Below are positions 45,590-57,700 of a stretch of 64,000 nt of DNA, piece by piece. The position numbers were made by a program, and so were the translations under genes. The stretch comes from Siphonodentalium dalli (Eukaryota > Mollusca > Scaphopoda > Gadilida > Siphonodentaliidae): positions 260,246,077-260,310,076 of the forward strand of contig CP136061.1 of assembly GCA_032622095.1 (NCBI GenBank), written 5' to 3'. The notes below the pieces were generated by a model. It was not told the DNA's origin and made no database searches. It was given only the letters and a program-made list of their open reading frames with translations. Positions within the stretch are counted from its first letter, which is position 1. Each line of letters opens with the position of its first letter.

Positions 45590-47037
45590 TGTTATTGTAA
45601 TTTGGGGTCTGGAAGCCTGAACACGTCTTTAATCACTTAAGCAATGTCCCCGGGCTCATTTTCAGCAAAAGAATTATGTTGGATCCCAGTATGATCAATT
45701 GGGAAGTTTGGTAAAGTTCTGAACAAAAATATGTAATATTTCGACCAAAAACGTGTTTGGGGGAGGTGTAGCTAAAATCCATTATTTCGCAAATTGTTCT
45801 AAATTTCCGTTAACTTCTTTCTACATATGCTTTACAAATAACTGCATCACCATAAGAATTAAATATTTGGGCATTATAACAATATCCATTTGAATGAAAA
45901 TGTTCGAAAAATAATATTTTTGCGAAAAAGTGCGATTTTTCAGCAAAAAATAAATATTTTGGCTCCAAATGGCAGGCAAATCTAAATAAACCAACATTTG
46001 TTTTCATATCAGGTAGAAGTATGGTATGATGTATTAATTTTAACCCCAACAATATGGGCAAATATGCTAGGACATAGCCACAGGACTCGCTTTACCAAAA
46101 TCGTTAATTTCTGGGAAAAGTCACTGGAGGGTATCGCTCATCGTCGATTTGACAATAGCCACCACATATTCCGTTATTTTTCAATTTCTGTCAAATTCTT
46201 TCTACTTGTGTTGTCCAGATAACTACTGAGCCATATGTTATATAGTTGGTCACGTTGTTTATAACAAAGGTTTTAGTACTTAACATCGATGTTAATGCAT
46301 GCAAAATTAACTGTTATCAATAAAATAATTGTTGTTGTTGTAACTGGGGGTCTGAAAGCCTGAACACATCTGTAATCGATTAAACGGCATCTCTGGACAA
46401 CACTTTCAGTACAATATTCATATTGGGTCCCATTCAGATCAATTCAAAAATGTTTGTAATGACATTATCAAAAATATGTATTTGTTTCGACCAAAAACGT
46501 GTTTGGGGGAGGGGTAGCTAAAATCCAATATCTCGCAAACAGTTCAAAATTGTTGTTAACTTCTTTCTCCATATGCTTGATAGATAACTACTACACCATA
46601 TGACCTAAATATTTCAATATTATTGCAATATACGTTTGAATGATAATGTTCGAAAAATATAATTTGTTTTAAAAAGAGCGATTTTTCAACAAAAAATAAA
46701 TGTTTCGGCTCCAAATGGCACGAAAATCCAAATTAACCAACACTTCTTGCATATCAGGTATGCTGTAGTCATTTTAACACCAACAATGTGGGCAAATAAC
46801 TTAGGACATAGCCGCAGGGCTCACTTTACCAAAATCGTTAATTTCTGGGAAAAGTCACTGGTGGGTATCGTTCATCGTCAATTTGAGAATAGCCACCACC
46901 AATTCCGTTATTTTTCACTATGATTTTCGTAAAGCGTATATATTTCTCCTTTAAAAAAAGTTAGTTTTAACTTGTTCTACCGTGGGTAGGGGTATCTCGA
47001 AAACTAGAGCTCTTTTTCGATTTGGCCGCTGCACTAA
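45590..47037. repeat. Two direct copies of the internal duplication, right members
   Basis: 45,590-46,230 and 46,330-47,037 are diverged direct copies (GGTCTGxAAGCCTGAACAC; ACGTGTTTGGGGGAGG; ATATGGGCAAATATGCTAGG against ATGTGGGCAAATAACTTAGG). The second is the inverted partner of 41,157-41,945. Confidence 0.8.
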
Positions 47038-47347
47038 ATCGACCATTGTCTTATTTCCATCCCATTGTCGAAGAAGGATCCGGTAATGTTTGCACATGAT
47101 TGGTCGCTTGTTTCCAAACTAAAACCTGGTAGTTTGTTCTCAAAAGGTGGTACCGGTAATGAAATGAGTCACTGGTTGGTGGAAGCTTTTCGGGAGATTC
47201 AGCCCGAGGTCACATCCTGAATATTGCATTGTTGAGTTTTGCATCGGAAACTCCATACAACTTGCATACAAAATGTTCAGCACTTTCAATTGTTTCAGTG
47301 GATATTGCTATATTACCTATACCCATTAAGAGTTCACAACATTCAAG

Positions 47348-48051
47348 TTAAATCTTCCATGCAGATCGTTTAGACACCCCATATATGAACGAAGTTGAAT
47401 CACACCCCGTTAAAGCATGAAGCGCAAGAATATAGTTCAGAGCGTCGCTCGGTATTTGGGTGGCAACATCCCTGATGGGTATAATTTTAGGGCTTTTGGA
47501 CGTTCCAGCCATCATGATCATATCACAATCTGCAGGAACTTTGTCGAGGTAACCAAGCAATACCAATAGAGCATCGACCTCCCTACTTACCGCAATAACA
47601 TGTTTCAGATTGCACCCCATGCTGGTATCAAGTGAATGAAGGATACGTCTAGTGGCAGCCTCTTCGTGATTAGACTCTAACCCTTTCAAGACTGTTCCAT
47701 CTACCGAACAATCTATCCATACTCTGCAATCTTCTGGGAACCCCCCTGCAACAACAATAGTAACACCTTCTGTTTTCGCTTTGGTAACAAGTTCTCGAGA
47801 CAAGAAACCATTCAAATCGGACTTGTTGTCAGACAACAAAATGAAACTTTTGCAATTTTGTGGGATGGAACATCACAATTTGTTATTGTCCTTCTTTTCG
47901 ATCTGGTGGCAGTCTTGATAGATTTATCCGAGTATCTGTCGAACACTACATCCATCCAGACATAGCATTCGCCCTTCTTCAACACGCACAATGAGAATAC
48001 ATCGGCCAAATCTCCAAATGTATTTATCTTTTCCGGTTTACCTATGGCCAC
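47348..48051 (-). pseudogene. Transposon-associated protein, XPG/PIN-like core, minus copy
   Basis: Two minus-strand frames give the middle of a protein common in repeat-rich invertebrate genomes. The first has MAIGKPEKINTFGDLADVF and MDVVFDRYSDKSIK. The second has GLESNHEEAATRRILHSLD, a VIAVSREVDALLVLLGYL strand, IPIRDVATQIPSDALNY and ALHALTGCDSTSFIYGVSKR. The acidic SNHEEA..R and HALTGCD motifs look like a nuclease-type metal site, but this is inference. A frameshift near 47,830 and the lack of start and end make it a fragment. It is head-to-head with the copy at 48,298. Confidence 0.72.
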
Positions 48052-48345
48052 AACAAGGGTCTGACCGTCAATGACAAACCTGCACGGGGAGATTGTGTCA
48101 GTGTTTGCAAGTTGACTGCCCTGCCGGATTGAAGAGCAACTACAAGACGATGTAATACACTGCGATCTGTTTTACAACATGAACTCATGCCTGTTCCAAT
48201 TGCATTATGCGAGACAAATAAAACACTTCGAACGGGAAACAAAGCAATGCTTAGTGACGCTCTGATCGAGAACGTATCCTGCCAAACAACATTCCCCGTG
48301 CAGGTATTGTCATTGACGGTCAGGCCCTTGTTGTGGCCATAGGTA
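48046..48345. repeat. Inverted repeat at the junction of the two protein copies
   Basis: CCTATGGCCACAACAAGGG..CTGACCGTCAATGACAA at 48,046 is the reverse complement of 48,298-48,345, with a roughly 200-bp unique loop. This is the symmetry centre between the minus and plus copies. Confidence 0.85.
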
Positions 48346-49261
48346 AAGTCCGATTTGAATGGTTTCTTGTCTCAAGAACTTGTTACCGAAACGAAAATAG
48401 AAGGTGTTTCTGTTGTTGTTGCAAGGGCGTTCCCAGAAGATTGCAGAGTAGAGTGTTCGGTAGACGGAACAGACTTGAAAGGGTTAGAGTCTAATCATGA
48501 AGAGGCTGACAGTAGACTTATCAATCATTCACTTGATCCAGCATGGGGTGCAATCTGAAACAAGTTAGTGTGGTAAGTAGGGACGTCGATGTCCTAGTGT
48601 TATTGCTTGGTTACCTAAACAAATTCCCTGCAGATTGTGATATGTTCATGATGGCTGGAACTTCCAAAAGCCCTAAAAGTTTACCCATCAGGGATGTTGC
48701 CACCCAAATACCGAGCGACGCTCTGAACTATATTCTTGCGTTTCATGCTTTAACGGTGTGTGATTCAACTTCGTTCATATTTGGGGTGTCTAAACGATTC
48801 GCATGGAAGATTTACCTCGAATGTTGTGAACTCTTAAAGGGTATAGGTAATATTGCAATATCCACTGAAACAATTGAAAGTGCTGAACATTTTGTATGCA
48901 AGTTGTAAGGAGTTTCCGATGCAAAACTCAAAAATGCAAGATTCAGGATGTTCCCTCGGACTGAATCTTCTGAAAAGCTTCCACAAACTAGTGACTCATT
49001 TCATTACCACCTTTTGAGAACAAACTACCAGGTATTAGTTTGGAAACGAGCAACCATTCCTGTGCAAACATTACCGGATCCTTCGACAATGGGATGGAAA
49101 GAAGATGCATGATGTCACTAGAATCCATTCCAAAATCATGTCTCGAAATAATCAAATGTGGGTGCAACAAGGGGTGTGTAACAGCAAGGGGTACATGCAG
49201 ACAATCAGAGTCACCCTGCACACCACTCTGCAACTGTGGAACTGACTGCAATAATAAATAA
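48298..49261 (+). pseudogene. Transposon-associated protein with CXC end, plus copy
   Basis: The plus-strand copy of the same protein: GLESNHEEADSRLINHSLD, VLVLLLGYLNKFPADCDMFM, IPIRDVATQIPSDALNYILA, FHALTVCDSTSFIFGVSKRF, then, after frame changes near 48,545 and 48,905, MMSLESIPKSCLEIIKCGCN and the CXC domain ending CNCGTDCNNK. The usual HALTGCD is HALTVCD here, and there are at least two frameshifts, so it is inactive. It keeps SNHEEAD where the minus copy has SNHEEAA, so neither copy alone retains all motifs. Confidence 0.72.
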
Positions 49262-49289
49262 GGCTTTTATGTGACCATTGTTGGCTATA

Positions 49290-50275
49290 TGGTGGCAAAT
49301 TGTGTCGCATTGGGTGTTGATGAACCAGTTTCATAATATTACTGATGATTTTCGAATTTTTAACTGATTATTATATCGGCCATTTTGAATTGTCATTTTA
49401 GGTCAGATATAATAATTTGTCGAGTTGCCAACATTGTTTTTTGGAATCAGATTACAAATTACATTTAGACACAACTGTCTAAACCATTTGAAGGATATAT
49501 TTCACTTTCTGCCATTTAAGACGGCAATAATTTATAAAATTCGCGTTTTTTTGGTCATTATTGGGCATAAACTTCATAAAGTGGGTTAAATGTCAAACAT
49601 GTTCACTTTAGATTACCATATGTGTTCTGTGTATAGTGTCTCTTGTCACAATTCGTTCGAAAGTACGGAAATGCATAATATTCAAACGTCTTAGAACAAC
49701 ATATAACAGTAAACGAAAATCTAGACTTTGTTCTGATGGCGGCCATTTTGAATTGTCATTTTAGGTCAGAAATAATTATTTGTCGAGTTGCCAACATTGT
49801 TTTTTGGAATTAGGTTACAAATTACATTTAGACACAACGGTCTATACCATTTGAAGGATACGTTTCCAGCATATTTCACTTTCTGCCATTTTAAGACCGT
49901 AATAATTTATAAAATTCGCGTTTTTTATCATTTTTTGGGCATAAATGGGGTTAAATATCAAACATGTTCACTTTAAATTACCACATATGTTCTGTGTATA
50001 CTTCTTCTTGTTCCAGTTCGTTCGAAAGTACGGAAATACTCAATATTCGAACGTCTTAGAGCAACATATAACAACAAACGTAAAATTATACTTTGTTTTG
50101 ATGGCGGCCATTTCGAATTGCCATTTTTGACCAGAAATAATAATTTGTCAACTTGCCAACATTGGTTTTTGAAATCAGCATAAAAAATACCTTTAGAAAC
50201 AATTCTCAAAAGCTTCTGAAAGAAAAATGCCTGCACCTTCGTTTCTGGAGGCTTTTTTAGATTTTCGAACCTGAC
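49290..50275. repeat. Right terminal arm
   Basis: Reverse complement of the left arm, with the same roughly 360-bp internal repeats (GGCCATTTTGAATTGTCATT and GTCGAGTTGCCAACATTGTT at about 49,380-49,440, 49,740-49,800 and 50,105-50,165). Confidence 0.82.
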
Positions 50276-52477
50276 TATGTACACAGGACGATGAATAATG
50301 GTCTTCAATTTTCATCGAAACGTGATTTGAGAACCATGTCGCCATAACATATCGCCCAGTTACGGAGTCTGCTAATCTGTTGATCGAAATTCCAGTGACG
50401 TTGTGATATTGTTGTGATATATTTAATATTAGTTATGGATTGACGGATAATTTCGGCGAAACGGATCCAATTCTGGATCACATATAATGACTGAATCCGT
50501 CACAAGTTTTGTGGTGGTTATAATGCTGCCTATTGGTACGGCCATCAACTCAATCGAGTAACGCGGTAATATATCGATGGTTAACGTCGTTAAGGGTAAG
50601 GGGGGTCAATTAGAGCTTAGCTGTATGCACACATGTACATGTAGACCATTCCAATGTCCAGATGCATCATGTTCGTATCAAAAGATGTGTGGCTATTATT
50701 CTGAACGATTCGGCCATTTCCGATTTGTTAGAAAATAACCTCTTCCATAATTGGAAACCATATTCGCGAAATTCTACATTATATGGCTCTGGTGATCAGT
50801 CAATGACATTGACTCGATGAAACATAGCTGCGAATGGAGAATAATTTATTCACTATGGCTGTTCCAAACTGGATAATATATTAAATACATTAAACTGTCT
50901 TTGTGTGAGCTTTGTTTGTTTGTTCATATACCGATACAGCACATCGGAAGTGTACGATAAGCAAAACACTGAACGCCGTGGCAATTTGTTTTGGGAGATT
51001 GATTCCGGTGACCCATTCAACACCAAAATCTTGTGCGAGGACTAGTGAGCTCTATAACGGTATTGCGCTATAACAGTATTTTGCAAACATCATGGTGCCA
51101 GTTTTTAATTATCCGAAGTTCATGATTGTCGTCTCCCCATTGTTGAGTATTTTGCTTAAAGCATGCTATTTCCATACTTTACAACAGGTTTTCGAACATA
51201 ATTTGGCTTTGTTCACATAATGCAGAGTAGGAACTACGACAATTACATACTACATGTATTTACGCGATATTGAATGAACCACAGATTAACTATAATAACG
51301 AACGAAAGACGCTTTGGGTCGTATATAGGCTATATCTGATTTTGTGACGTCACCAATTTTTAAGTAATACGACCCTTGAATTTTGAATTTTGGGGAGCAC
51401 AAATGTCGCACATAGGATCGGTGGGCCTAAAGCATTATTGTCGTAATCGGCTGTCAAGAGGCCAACACAAATCAGTCGATGTGCAACATTCTCATATTTA
51501 TATAAACGTCATACAATCATTGATGTCTTTTGTTTAATATTTATAAGGGTGAGTATCTTGTTTATAATGCATTTCTAACAGGTATATTCACTATATTGGA
51601 TTATAATTGGAAACAAATCAAACTAAAGCGCTAGACTTCAAACAAAGCGTGAATTAAATTGCATGAAAAAGTTTTGTTTACAAATTAAAAAAAAAATTAA
51701 AAACATTTGCCCAGAAAATCAATTCCAGCCGCATGAATGCACATGTAGAGAATATCTTCAATTTTCTATCGGTATTTTAGCCTGAAAGATTGATGCAATA
51801 TTCAGACAAACCTAGGCCAGGCTAACCAGTGTTAACTATAACTTGTTTCGATTGAGTGCTCTAAGTTCAGCGATAAAATCTAAAAATAAAATCGATAAAT
51901 AAATTGGAAGATAACATATAGTTCCAACCGTATTGGTCATTTAAACCCATAATATTCTGCAATTGTATGAAACAAACTATTTATTTAATTATATTAAGTT
52001 TTGATAATGTTATAAATTGTTGTATTTCTAACAACAACGGACGAAGAGATGTGAGTTTGTGCTATAAATTAATACGCAATCACAATACACAAATAGTCCT
52101 GCCACAGAAATAATTTTATTTCGCGAACACGACGTCGAAGAATATGCAAGTTATGTGATAGGAATATCAGCATAAACTGAACACAACTGAGAAAAGCAGG
52201 TAAGCTATGTGTGCATGTTTGTAAACTCCATTATTCTAAGCATAGATAATTTTAACGTGATGACAATTTTGCAAATGAAAACACAACAGAAAAACTTGGA
52301 AAATTCGATGCACCTTCAACGCATCATGACCATGTCATGTGGTATTGTCATTCTCATGATTCTGTTCGCAGTTCTACATGGTGATCTTTCTTTGCTGATT
52401 TTCATTCAGCAACCATTGATTAGATGCCAACAACAATCAATGAATCACTGCACTAAGTGAACATTAAGTGTACGATA
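50276..52477. other. Intron sequence with few features
   Basis: AT-rich. The motif GATAAGCAAAACACTGAACGCC near 50,956 is the inverted counterpart of 26,820-26,840. An ORF at 52,209-52,460 shows no conserved motif and is not called. Confidence 0.35.
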
Positions 52478-53082
52478 CAAATTACAATCGTAAATGGACA
52501 GATTTCCGTCGTAGGAAGTAACTGGTAGCTGGACTGCGCATGCCCACATAAAAATCGTAGGTCATAAAATAATATCAAGATCTGTTTGATTTTATATGCG
52601 AAATTGTGGCGTATTCTTGGTATCTCCACTTGCGGCGTAATCGCAGTCGTGTGTACGTAAAAATCGTAGTTGGAAATGACCGTAGGGTAGTCAACCGCAT
52701 GGTTTAGGAACAACCTATGATATCATAATGTACGCGACATCGCAATCGTCTGAACAAACTATCCACGATCTCGTCGGGCTCGATTCCTCCACTTACGATT
52801 GAATCATGGTCGTCTGAACGTACACTAAGGCGACCATGATTCAATCGTAAGTGGAAGAATTTCCATCGTAGGAAGTAGCTCACGTCAAAATCGCAAGTAA
52901 AAAAATAATATCAATAATATCAAGCACTGTTTGATTTTAGATTCAAAATCGTGGCTTATCCTTGGGTACTTCCACTTGCAATGTAATCGCAGTTGTGTGT
53001 GTAGCTGTCGCATTGTAAATGTAGAAGGCCGATGACTTCTCTGCTCGAGAGGTCTAGATTTCTTGGTCACGGTCGTTAGACG
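52478..53082. repeat. Two copies of a TCGTAAGTGGA-type repeat with hairpin
   Basis: Segments at 52,485-52,720 and 52,840-53,015 share AATCGTAA.TGGA, ATTTCCxTCGTAGGAAGTA, AATAATATCAAG..CTGTTTGATTTTA and TCCACTTGC. At 52,787-52,860, CCACTTACGATTGAATCATG and its complement form a hairpin with an 18-base loop. Confidence 0.75.
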
Positions 53083-53172
53083 CTTTGTTTGATCACCGAA
53101 GTTAAGCAACGTCGAGGCCGGTTAGTACTTGGATGTGTGACTGGCTTGGGATTCTGGGTGCTGCCGACTTTC
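53083..53172 (+). ncRNA. 5S rRNA-derived fragment (pseudogene or SINE head)
   Basis: TGATCACCGAAGTTAAGCAA and then GGTTAGTACTTGGATG, GTGAC, TGGG and GGGTGCTG follow the 3-prime two thirds of 5S rRNA in order. They include the internal polymerase III box A (AGTTAAGCAACG) and box C (GGTTAGTACTTGGATG). The 5-prime third is replaced by unrelated sequence and several stem positions differ (GTGTGACTGGCTTGGGATTC where 5S has GGGTGACCGCCTGGGAATAC). It is not a functional 5S gene. Confidence 0.82.
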
Positions 53173-54003
53173 GGTGCGACTACCGCACGTCTCTCTCTTG
53201 TTCTGTTACATGTGTACGTAAAAATAGTGGCTGGAAAGATCACAGGTCATGCTTACGAATAACCTATAATATCATCATGTACGACGATCCCGCAATCTAC
53301 CGGTATCTATCAATAAACTATCCGTAATTTTGTCAGGCCCCGATGCCTCCACTTACGATTGTATCATGGTCATCTGAACATTCACTAACGACACAAAATA
53401 ACTGCAAATTCAGAGACCTACGGTAATCGACTACTAGTTGACTAGTCGGACCCCTTCTAAGAGCTCCCGTTTCTATGCACATACAGTACCGGTATGACGT
53501 ATAAAATAAGCCATGTGTCATCGCAGTTTTGAGTAACTCTTTAGACATGGCCGTTATTTCGTAAAAGTGATATTTAAAGAAATAACTGGCATCTTAGAAT
53601 ATTATCTCTCATTTTGAAAACATAAACCGCAGTGCTTTATAATATTTCGGCGAGAATCCAAATCTAGATTCTCGTAAATATTCTCGCGAATATACTCGCA
53701 ATTTACCCTGTATTATCGTGAAATATTGTATGGATTCTCGCAAAATCAGATGAAATAGATCGGTATGCCATTAGGCGCCATCGTATCTAATCCTATACTG
53801 TGCCGACTAGGTGACAATAATAATAAAAACAAAATTATCTATGCACAAATAGCATTGCGATACTAAAACTTCTAAAAGCTCTAAATACGTTGATCGAAGC
53901 AACTGTGTGTTGAAAATTAAGACTCCTAACTTCGCCAAGTCGTGCACACGTCTAGAACAGGCTATGTAGCTCGTTTTGTCTTTTATAGTTGGATGATACA
54001 GTA
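53173..54003. other. Intron sequence
   Basis: A partial further copy of the CCACTTACGATT..ATCATGGTC motif lies at 53,346-53,380, and CTCGTAAATATTCTCGCGAATA repeats at 53,645-53,700. Nothing coding is seen. Confidence 0.35.
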
Positions 54004-54561
54004 GCCTGATTGAGCTTCATTTTTAATGTTAATTACATGTCTACCACTTTCTGGTACCCTGCTGGACAAGACAAGTGTCCACTTAACTGCGGTTCAGTTA
54101 GCGTTGCCACCGAGGCCGAAATGCAACTACACTGCGGCTTCACCGGCTAACTACAGCTGGGCCGTGGTGTAATTGCCATTCGGCATGGTGTAGTTGCCAC
54201 GGTGTACTTTCATCAAACTGAAAAAAGACAAGACAAACCAGAAATCTAACCACGGTGTACATGCCATTTGACCGCGAGGGTAGTTGCCTTTCGGTCGCAG
54301 TTAACTTGCCGTTTGGCCGCAGTGTACTTGCCGTTCGGCCGCGGTGCTCAGCTGCAGTTGAACGGCAAATACACCACGGTGCCAATGGAGACTTGTTTTT
54401 GTCCAGCGGGGTATACCACGAAAAAGTGCATATAGAATTGACGTTCATTAGTTGTGTGTGCCACTATCCCATCTATAAAAAACAGTTAACTCGTGGTACT
54501 GTTATGCCCAATATAGATGTGTAAATCATTAAAATTACATTAAAAATGTGCTCAATCAGGC
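54004..54561. mobile_element. MITE with about 35-bp terminal inverted repeats, TA target duplication
   Basis: The ends GCCTGATTGAG..CATTTTTAATGT and ACATTAAAAATG..CTCAATCAGGC are reverse complements flanked by TA (54,002-54,003; 54,562-54,563). A second inner pair (GGTACCCTGCTGGACAA against TTGTCCAGCGGGGTATACC) encloses short GC-rich repeats (GGTGTAGTTGCC, CGCAGTGTACTTGCCGTT). This suggests one MITE nested in another. Confidence 0.8.
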
Positions 54562-56102
54562 TAGCCTATGACAGACAAAATGAGGTACATGTATGTAGTC
54601 CAGTTTGGATGTGTGTCGAACATGCTCACATCATTAGCCATCAATGAAACACCACCGATCAATCTTTACTAGATCCTTTGGTCTAAAACAGATCAACCAT
54701 TCTTCCTGGCATAGTGCTCACCAGTTGGTGTAAAAGAGTTGTCTAAATTTCTTGAATATTGATTATTGAATTTTGTTTTTTTTGAAAAAAGAATATGTAC
54801 CGGTACTTGTATATCATGCCATGATTCACTACTTTAGCTACATGGGTTGATCCGAATATTTTTAACTGAGTTATGGCCCTTTTTCGAAAAAATATTCACT
54901 CTTAAAAAAATTCAGATTGAATTCCTTGCTCAATTTATAAATATAAATAAATAAATAAATAAATGAAAAAAATATATAATAAAATATATTTTTTTTAAAT
55001 AATTATTAAAAACTAATTTAAAAAAAAAATTAACATAATTTTAAAAACTAACACCATTATAACTCTGCCAAGGGTACCCCGAGTCACCACACCAAATTTG
55101 TTTAAATCGGTCCAAAATCTTGTGTTATGTATTGGTAAATTTGTTTGGAGCGACATTAAATCCAATTCACCAATTCTATCCCATGCTATTGGACTACTTA
55201 GCTGTTGATGAGGCTATATTATTTTCCGATGTCTCTTATGCCAATGTGCAGATAATCTGATAAAGAAAGCTATGGTATCTAATTTAAAATAAAGATTCAA
55301 CAATACTTGAACATCTTTGCTGCTTTGCACAGCTGAAGATATCACTCTACATAAACAATTCCTGTGATTTGTTGACAGCTCTGCTATATAATTGATATTA
55401 ATGGGTCAGAAGTGAGTTGGCTTATCTTGATCTATATGTCACCTTTCACATTTAACCCAAGGCTGTGGTGGTGCACCATTACAGATCCTGTACCAATGCG
55501 AGTGACCCATAAATTCCAATAATTTGTGTTATGTACATTTGTCTATAATAGTACATAACAGTATACTCTATAATTCAACACCAAAACTCTCATTTATGAT
55601 TCCGATCATAGTAATTTACTATCGCCAAGGGATGGGTTAACATCTGCTGATCGTGATCGGCCTCTCGTTATGTTTAGCCATACCATAGTATGATAAAGAT
55701 AGTGACCACTCGTCGTATGTCTGTGTGTCCATCGACATTTATGCATGGTGCGATAACTCAAACAGTTTCTATCTGATCGGAATTTTACATATGAATGTCT
55801 GAGCCCAAAAGACAGATCAAGTTCGAATATGGGTTTGATGCGACTATTTTAACTGAGTTATGGCCCTTTTTCTAAAAACATTTCACTCTATATTAAAAAA
55901 CAAAACAATTTTTTTTAGATTGAATTCCTGCTCAATTTATCCAAAAAAAACCCCACAAAAATAATCAATAAACTAGAGGTCAGATTCCATGGAATCAGAT
56001 ATACTTCCATGGTATCCCATTCCATGTGTGTGTTATGCGCATAGGTGTGTTCCTCTTCATGTGAATGCATATTGGTGCTTTGTGATCTGATGGTGGACTT
56101 GC
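54562..56102. repeat. AT-rich region with diverged direct repeats
   Basis: Two copies of TTTTAACTGAGTTATGGCCC with AGATTGAATTCC..TGCTCAATTTAT lie at 54,858-54,945 and 55,848-55,940. AAATAAAT and A/T runs fill 54,940-55,040. A segment at 55,523-55,675 is repeated at 57,543-57,700. Confidence 0.7.
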
Positions 56103-56665
56103 ATTGACATTTCTAAATATAATATATATTTTTGGGACTTCTGTCTGTCTGTCTGTCTGTCTGTTAGCTATGGCGGGAAAACTGCTGGACGGATTTTGAC
56201 GAAATTTGATACATATGGGTACCTTTGTCCAGGGAGTGTTTTGGACGGGTCAAATCGTGACCCCCCAACCTGACCTTGACCTTCAAAAAGGTCAATCCAA
56301 GGTCAAATCGGGTAAAACAGACGGGATTTCCACGAAATTTTATACCTAGGGGTACTTATGTCCGGGGAGTGTTTTGGACGGGTCAAATCGTGACCCCCAA
56401 CCTGACCTTGACCTTCAAAAAGGTCAATCCAATGTCAAATCGGTTAAAACAGACGGATTTCCACGAAATTTTATACCTAGGGGTACTTATGTCCGGTTAG
56501 TGTTTTGGACGGGTCAAATCGTGACCCCGACCTGACATTGACCTTCAAAATGGTCATTTCAAAGTCAAATCGGGTAAAACAGACGGATTTCCACGAAATT
56601 TTTATACCTAGGGAAATTTTTGTCTGGGAAGTGTTTTGGAAAGGTCACATCGTGACAATAGGTTA
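56103..56665 (-). mobile_element. Pearl-like element, reversed, truncated
   Basis: It starts with the reversed tail and a CTGTCTGTCTGTCTGTC run, followed by three core units containing TTTTGGACGGGTCAAATCGT, GACCTTGACCTTCAAAA and TTTCCACGAAATTT. The leader is missing. The core repeats at a spacing of about 140 bp. Confidence 0.78.
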
Positions 56666-57540
56666 CTTTTATAGTAGAGCGGACATACCTATATAGTATA
56701 TCGGTGAGCATATTCACGCATTTGCCTTGCTGCTTGATAAGTCCGTTTGAATTTGCGTCATGAAGAGAGGGTTTGAATTTGAGTAATATATATCACCCGT
56801 TAACAACGTTACACGCTACCAGTGTTAAACCGTCCACTCTAAATCTTTAAAAAGCGTATTAATCTTCGTTTATATACTACTAATCACATCCACTCGTCGA
56901 AAAGTTTTTATCTCAATATCTGATTTTCGGAGTAATTTTCCCTATTTGATTTTCGGTGGAATTTGCCAAATCTGAACCCACCCGACACAAACTCCCCGTT
57001 GAGCAGGTTGCTTTCACAGTAGAGCGGTCAAATTATGTAGGCGTACCTACAGTATACCGGCTTGCATGCTCCTGCATTAAACTCGCTCCTGCATTAGCCC
57101 GTTTGGATTTGGGGCTAAAAATCGGTTAGTGATAGACTACTTACATGTAAGTAAGCATATTTATGTTATATAGCGTTGTCACGAGTAAACCGTTGCATCT
57201 GAAAATTAGAAAATTGCGCTGTAGATGCGCCTGAACAATACCCATCAGATGTACTTGTCTAAAAAAAATTATCTCGATGTTTGAATTCCCCCCCTTGCAA
57301 TTTCCGTGGAATTTTCCTAAAGTCTAAACCCACCCCGACTCGCATTCTCCATTGGGCAAGTTACTTTTAAAGTATAGCAGTCAAACTTTTGGGACGTACA
57401 TACAGTATGTCAATGTACCTGCTACGACATTATCTTGCTCTTTAATTAGCTGGTTTGGATTTGGCGGGAAAAAATATGTGCAACATTTCCTTACCCCGTA
57501 ACACGGAAAGTCCTGGGTACAAACATTTTTACGCGGTATT
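56666..57540. repeat. About 350-bp degenerate repeat, three copies
   Basis: AGTAGAGCGG.C..AC..ATAGTATA(T/C)CGG, CATTAG..CGTTTGxATTTG and CCAAATCTGAACCCACCC-like motifs begin near 56,675, 57,018 and 57,370. Confidence 0.65.
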
Positions 57541-57700
57541 ATGTACATGTATGGTCTATAATAGCACATAACAGTATGCTCTACATGTATAATTCAACAT
57601 CAAAACTCTCATTTATGTTTCCGATCATAGTAATTTACTATCGCCAAGGGATGGGTTAACATCTGCCGATCATGATCGGCCTCTCATTTGCTCAATATGT
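57541..57700. repeat. Direct repeat of 55,523-55,675
   Basis: TAATTTACTATCGCCAAGGG, ATGGGTTAACATCTGC and GATCGGCCTCTC match the 55.6-kb copy closely, about 2.02 kb away. Confidence 0.85.

Larger units (their letters stand above)
39996..50275. mobile_element. 10.3-kb composite transposon with about 1.1-kb terminal inverted repeats
   Basis: The left end GTCAGGTTCGAAA and the right end TTTTCGAACCTGAC are reverse complements, each flanked by TA (39,994-39,995 and 50,276-50,277), a likely target duplication. The arms continue for about 1 kb each (for example GGCATTTTTCTTTCAGAAGC against its complement). The interior contains damaged copies of a protein with a tesmin-like CXC end, further inverted duplications and a roughly 195-bp satellite. 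It lies entirely inside the 25.1-kb astacin intron. The transposon superfamily is not recognised with certainty. Confidence 0.75.

Noticed and set aside
52209-52460. Plus-strand ORF with hydrophobic centre
   Set aside because: No conserved motif or splice context, and length is within chance for AT-rich sequence.
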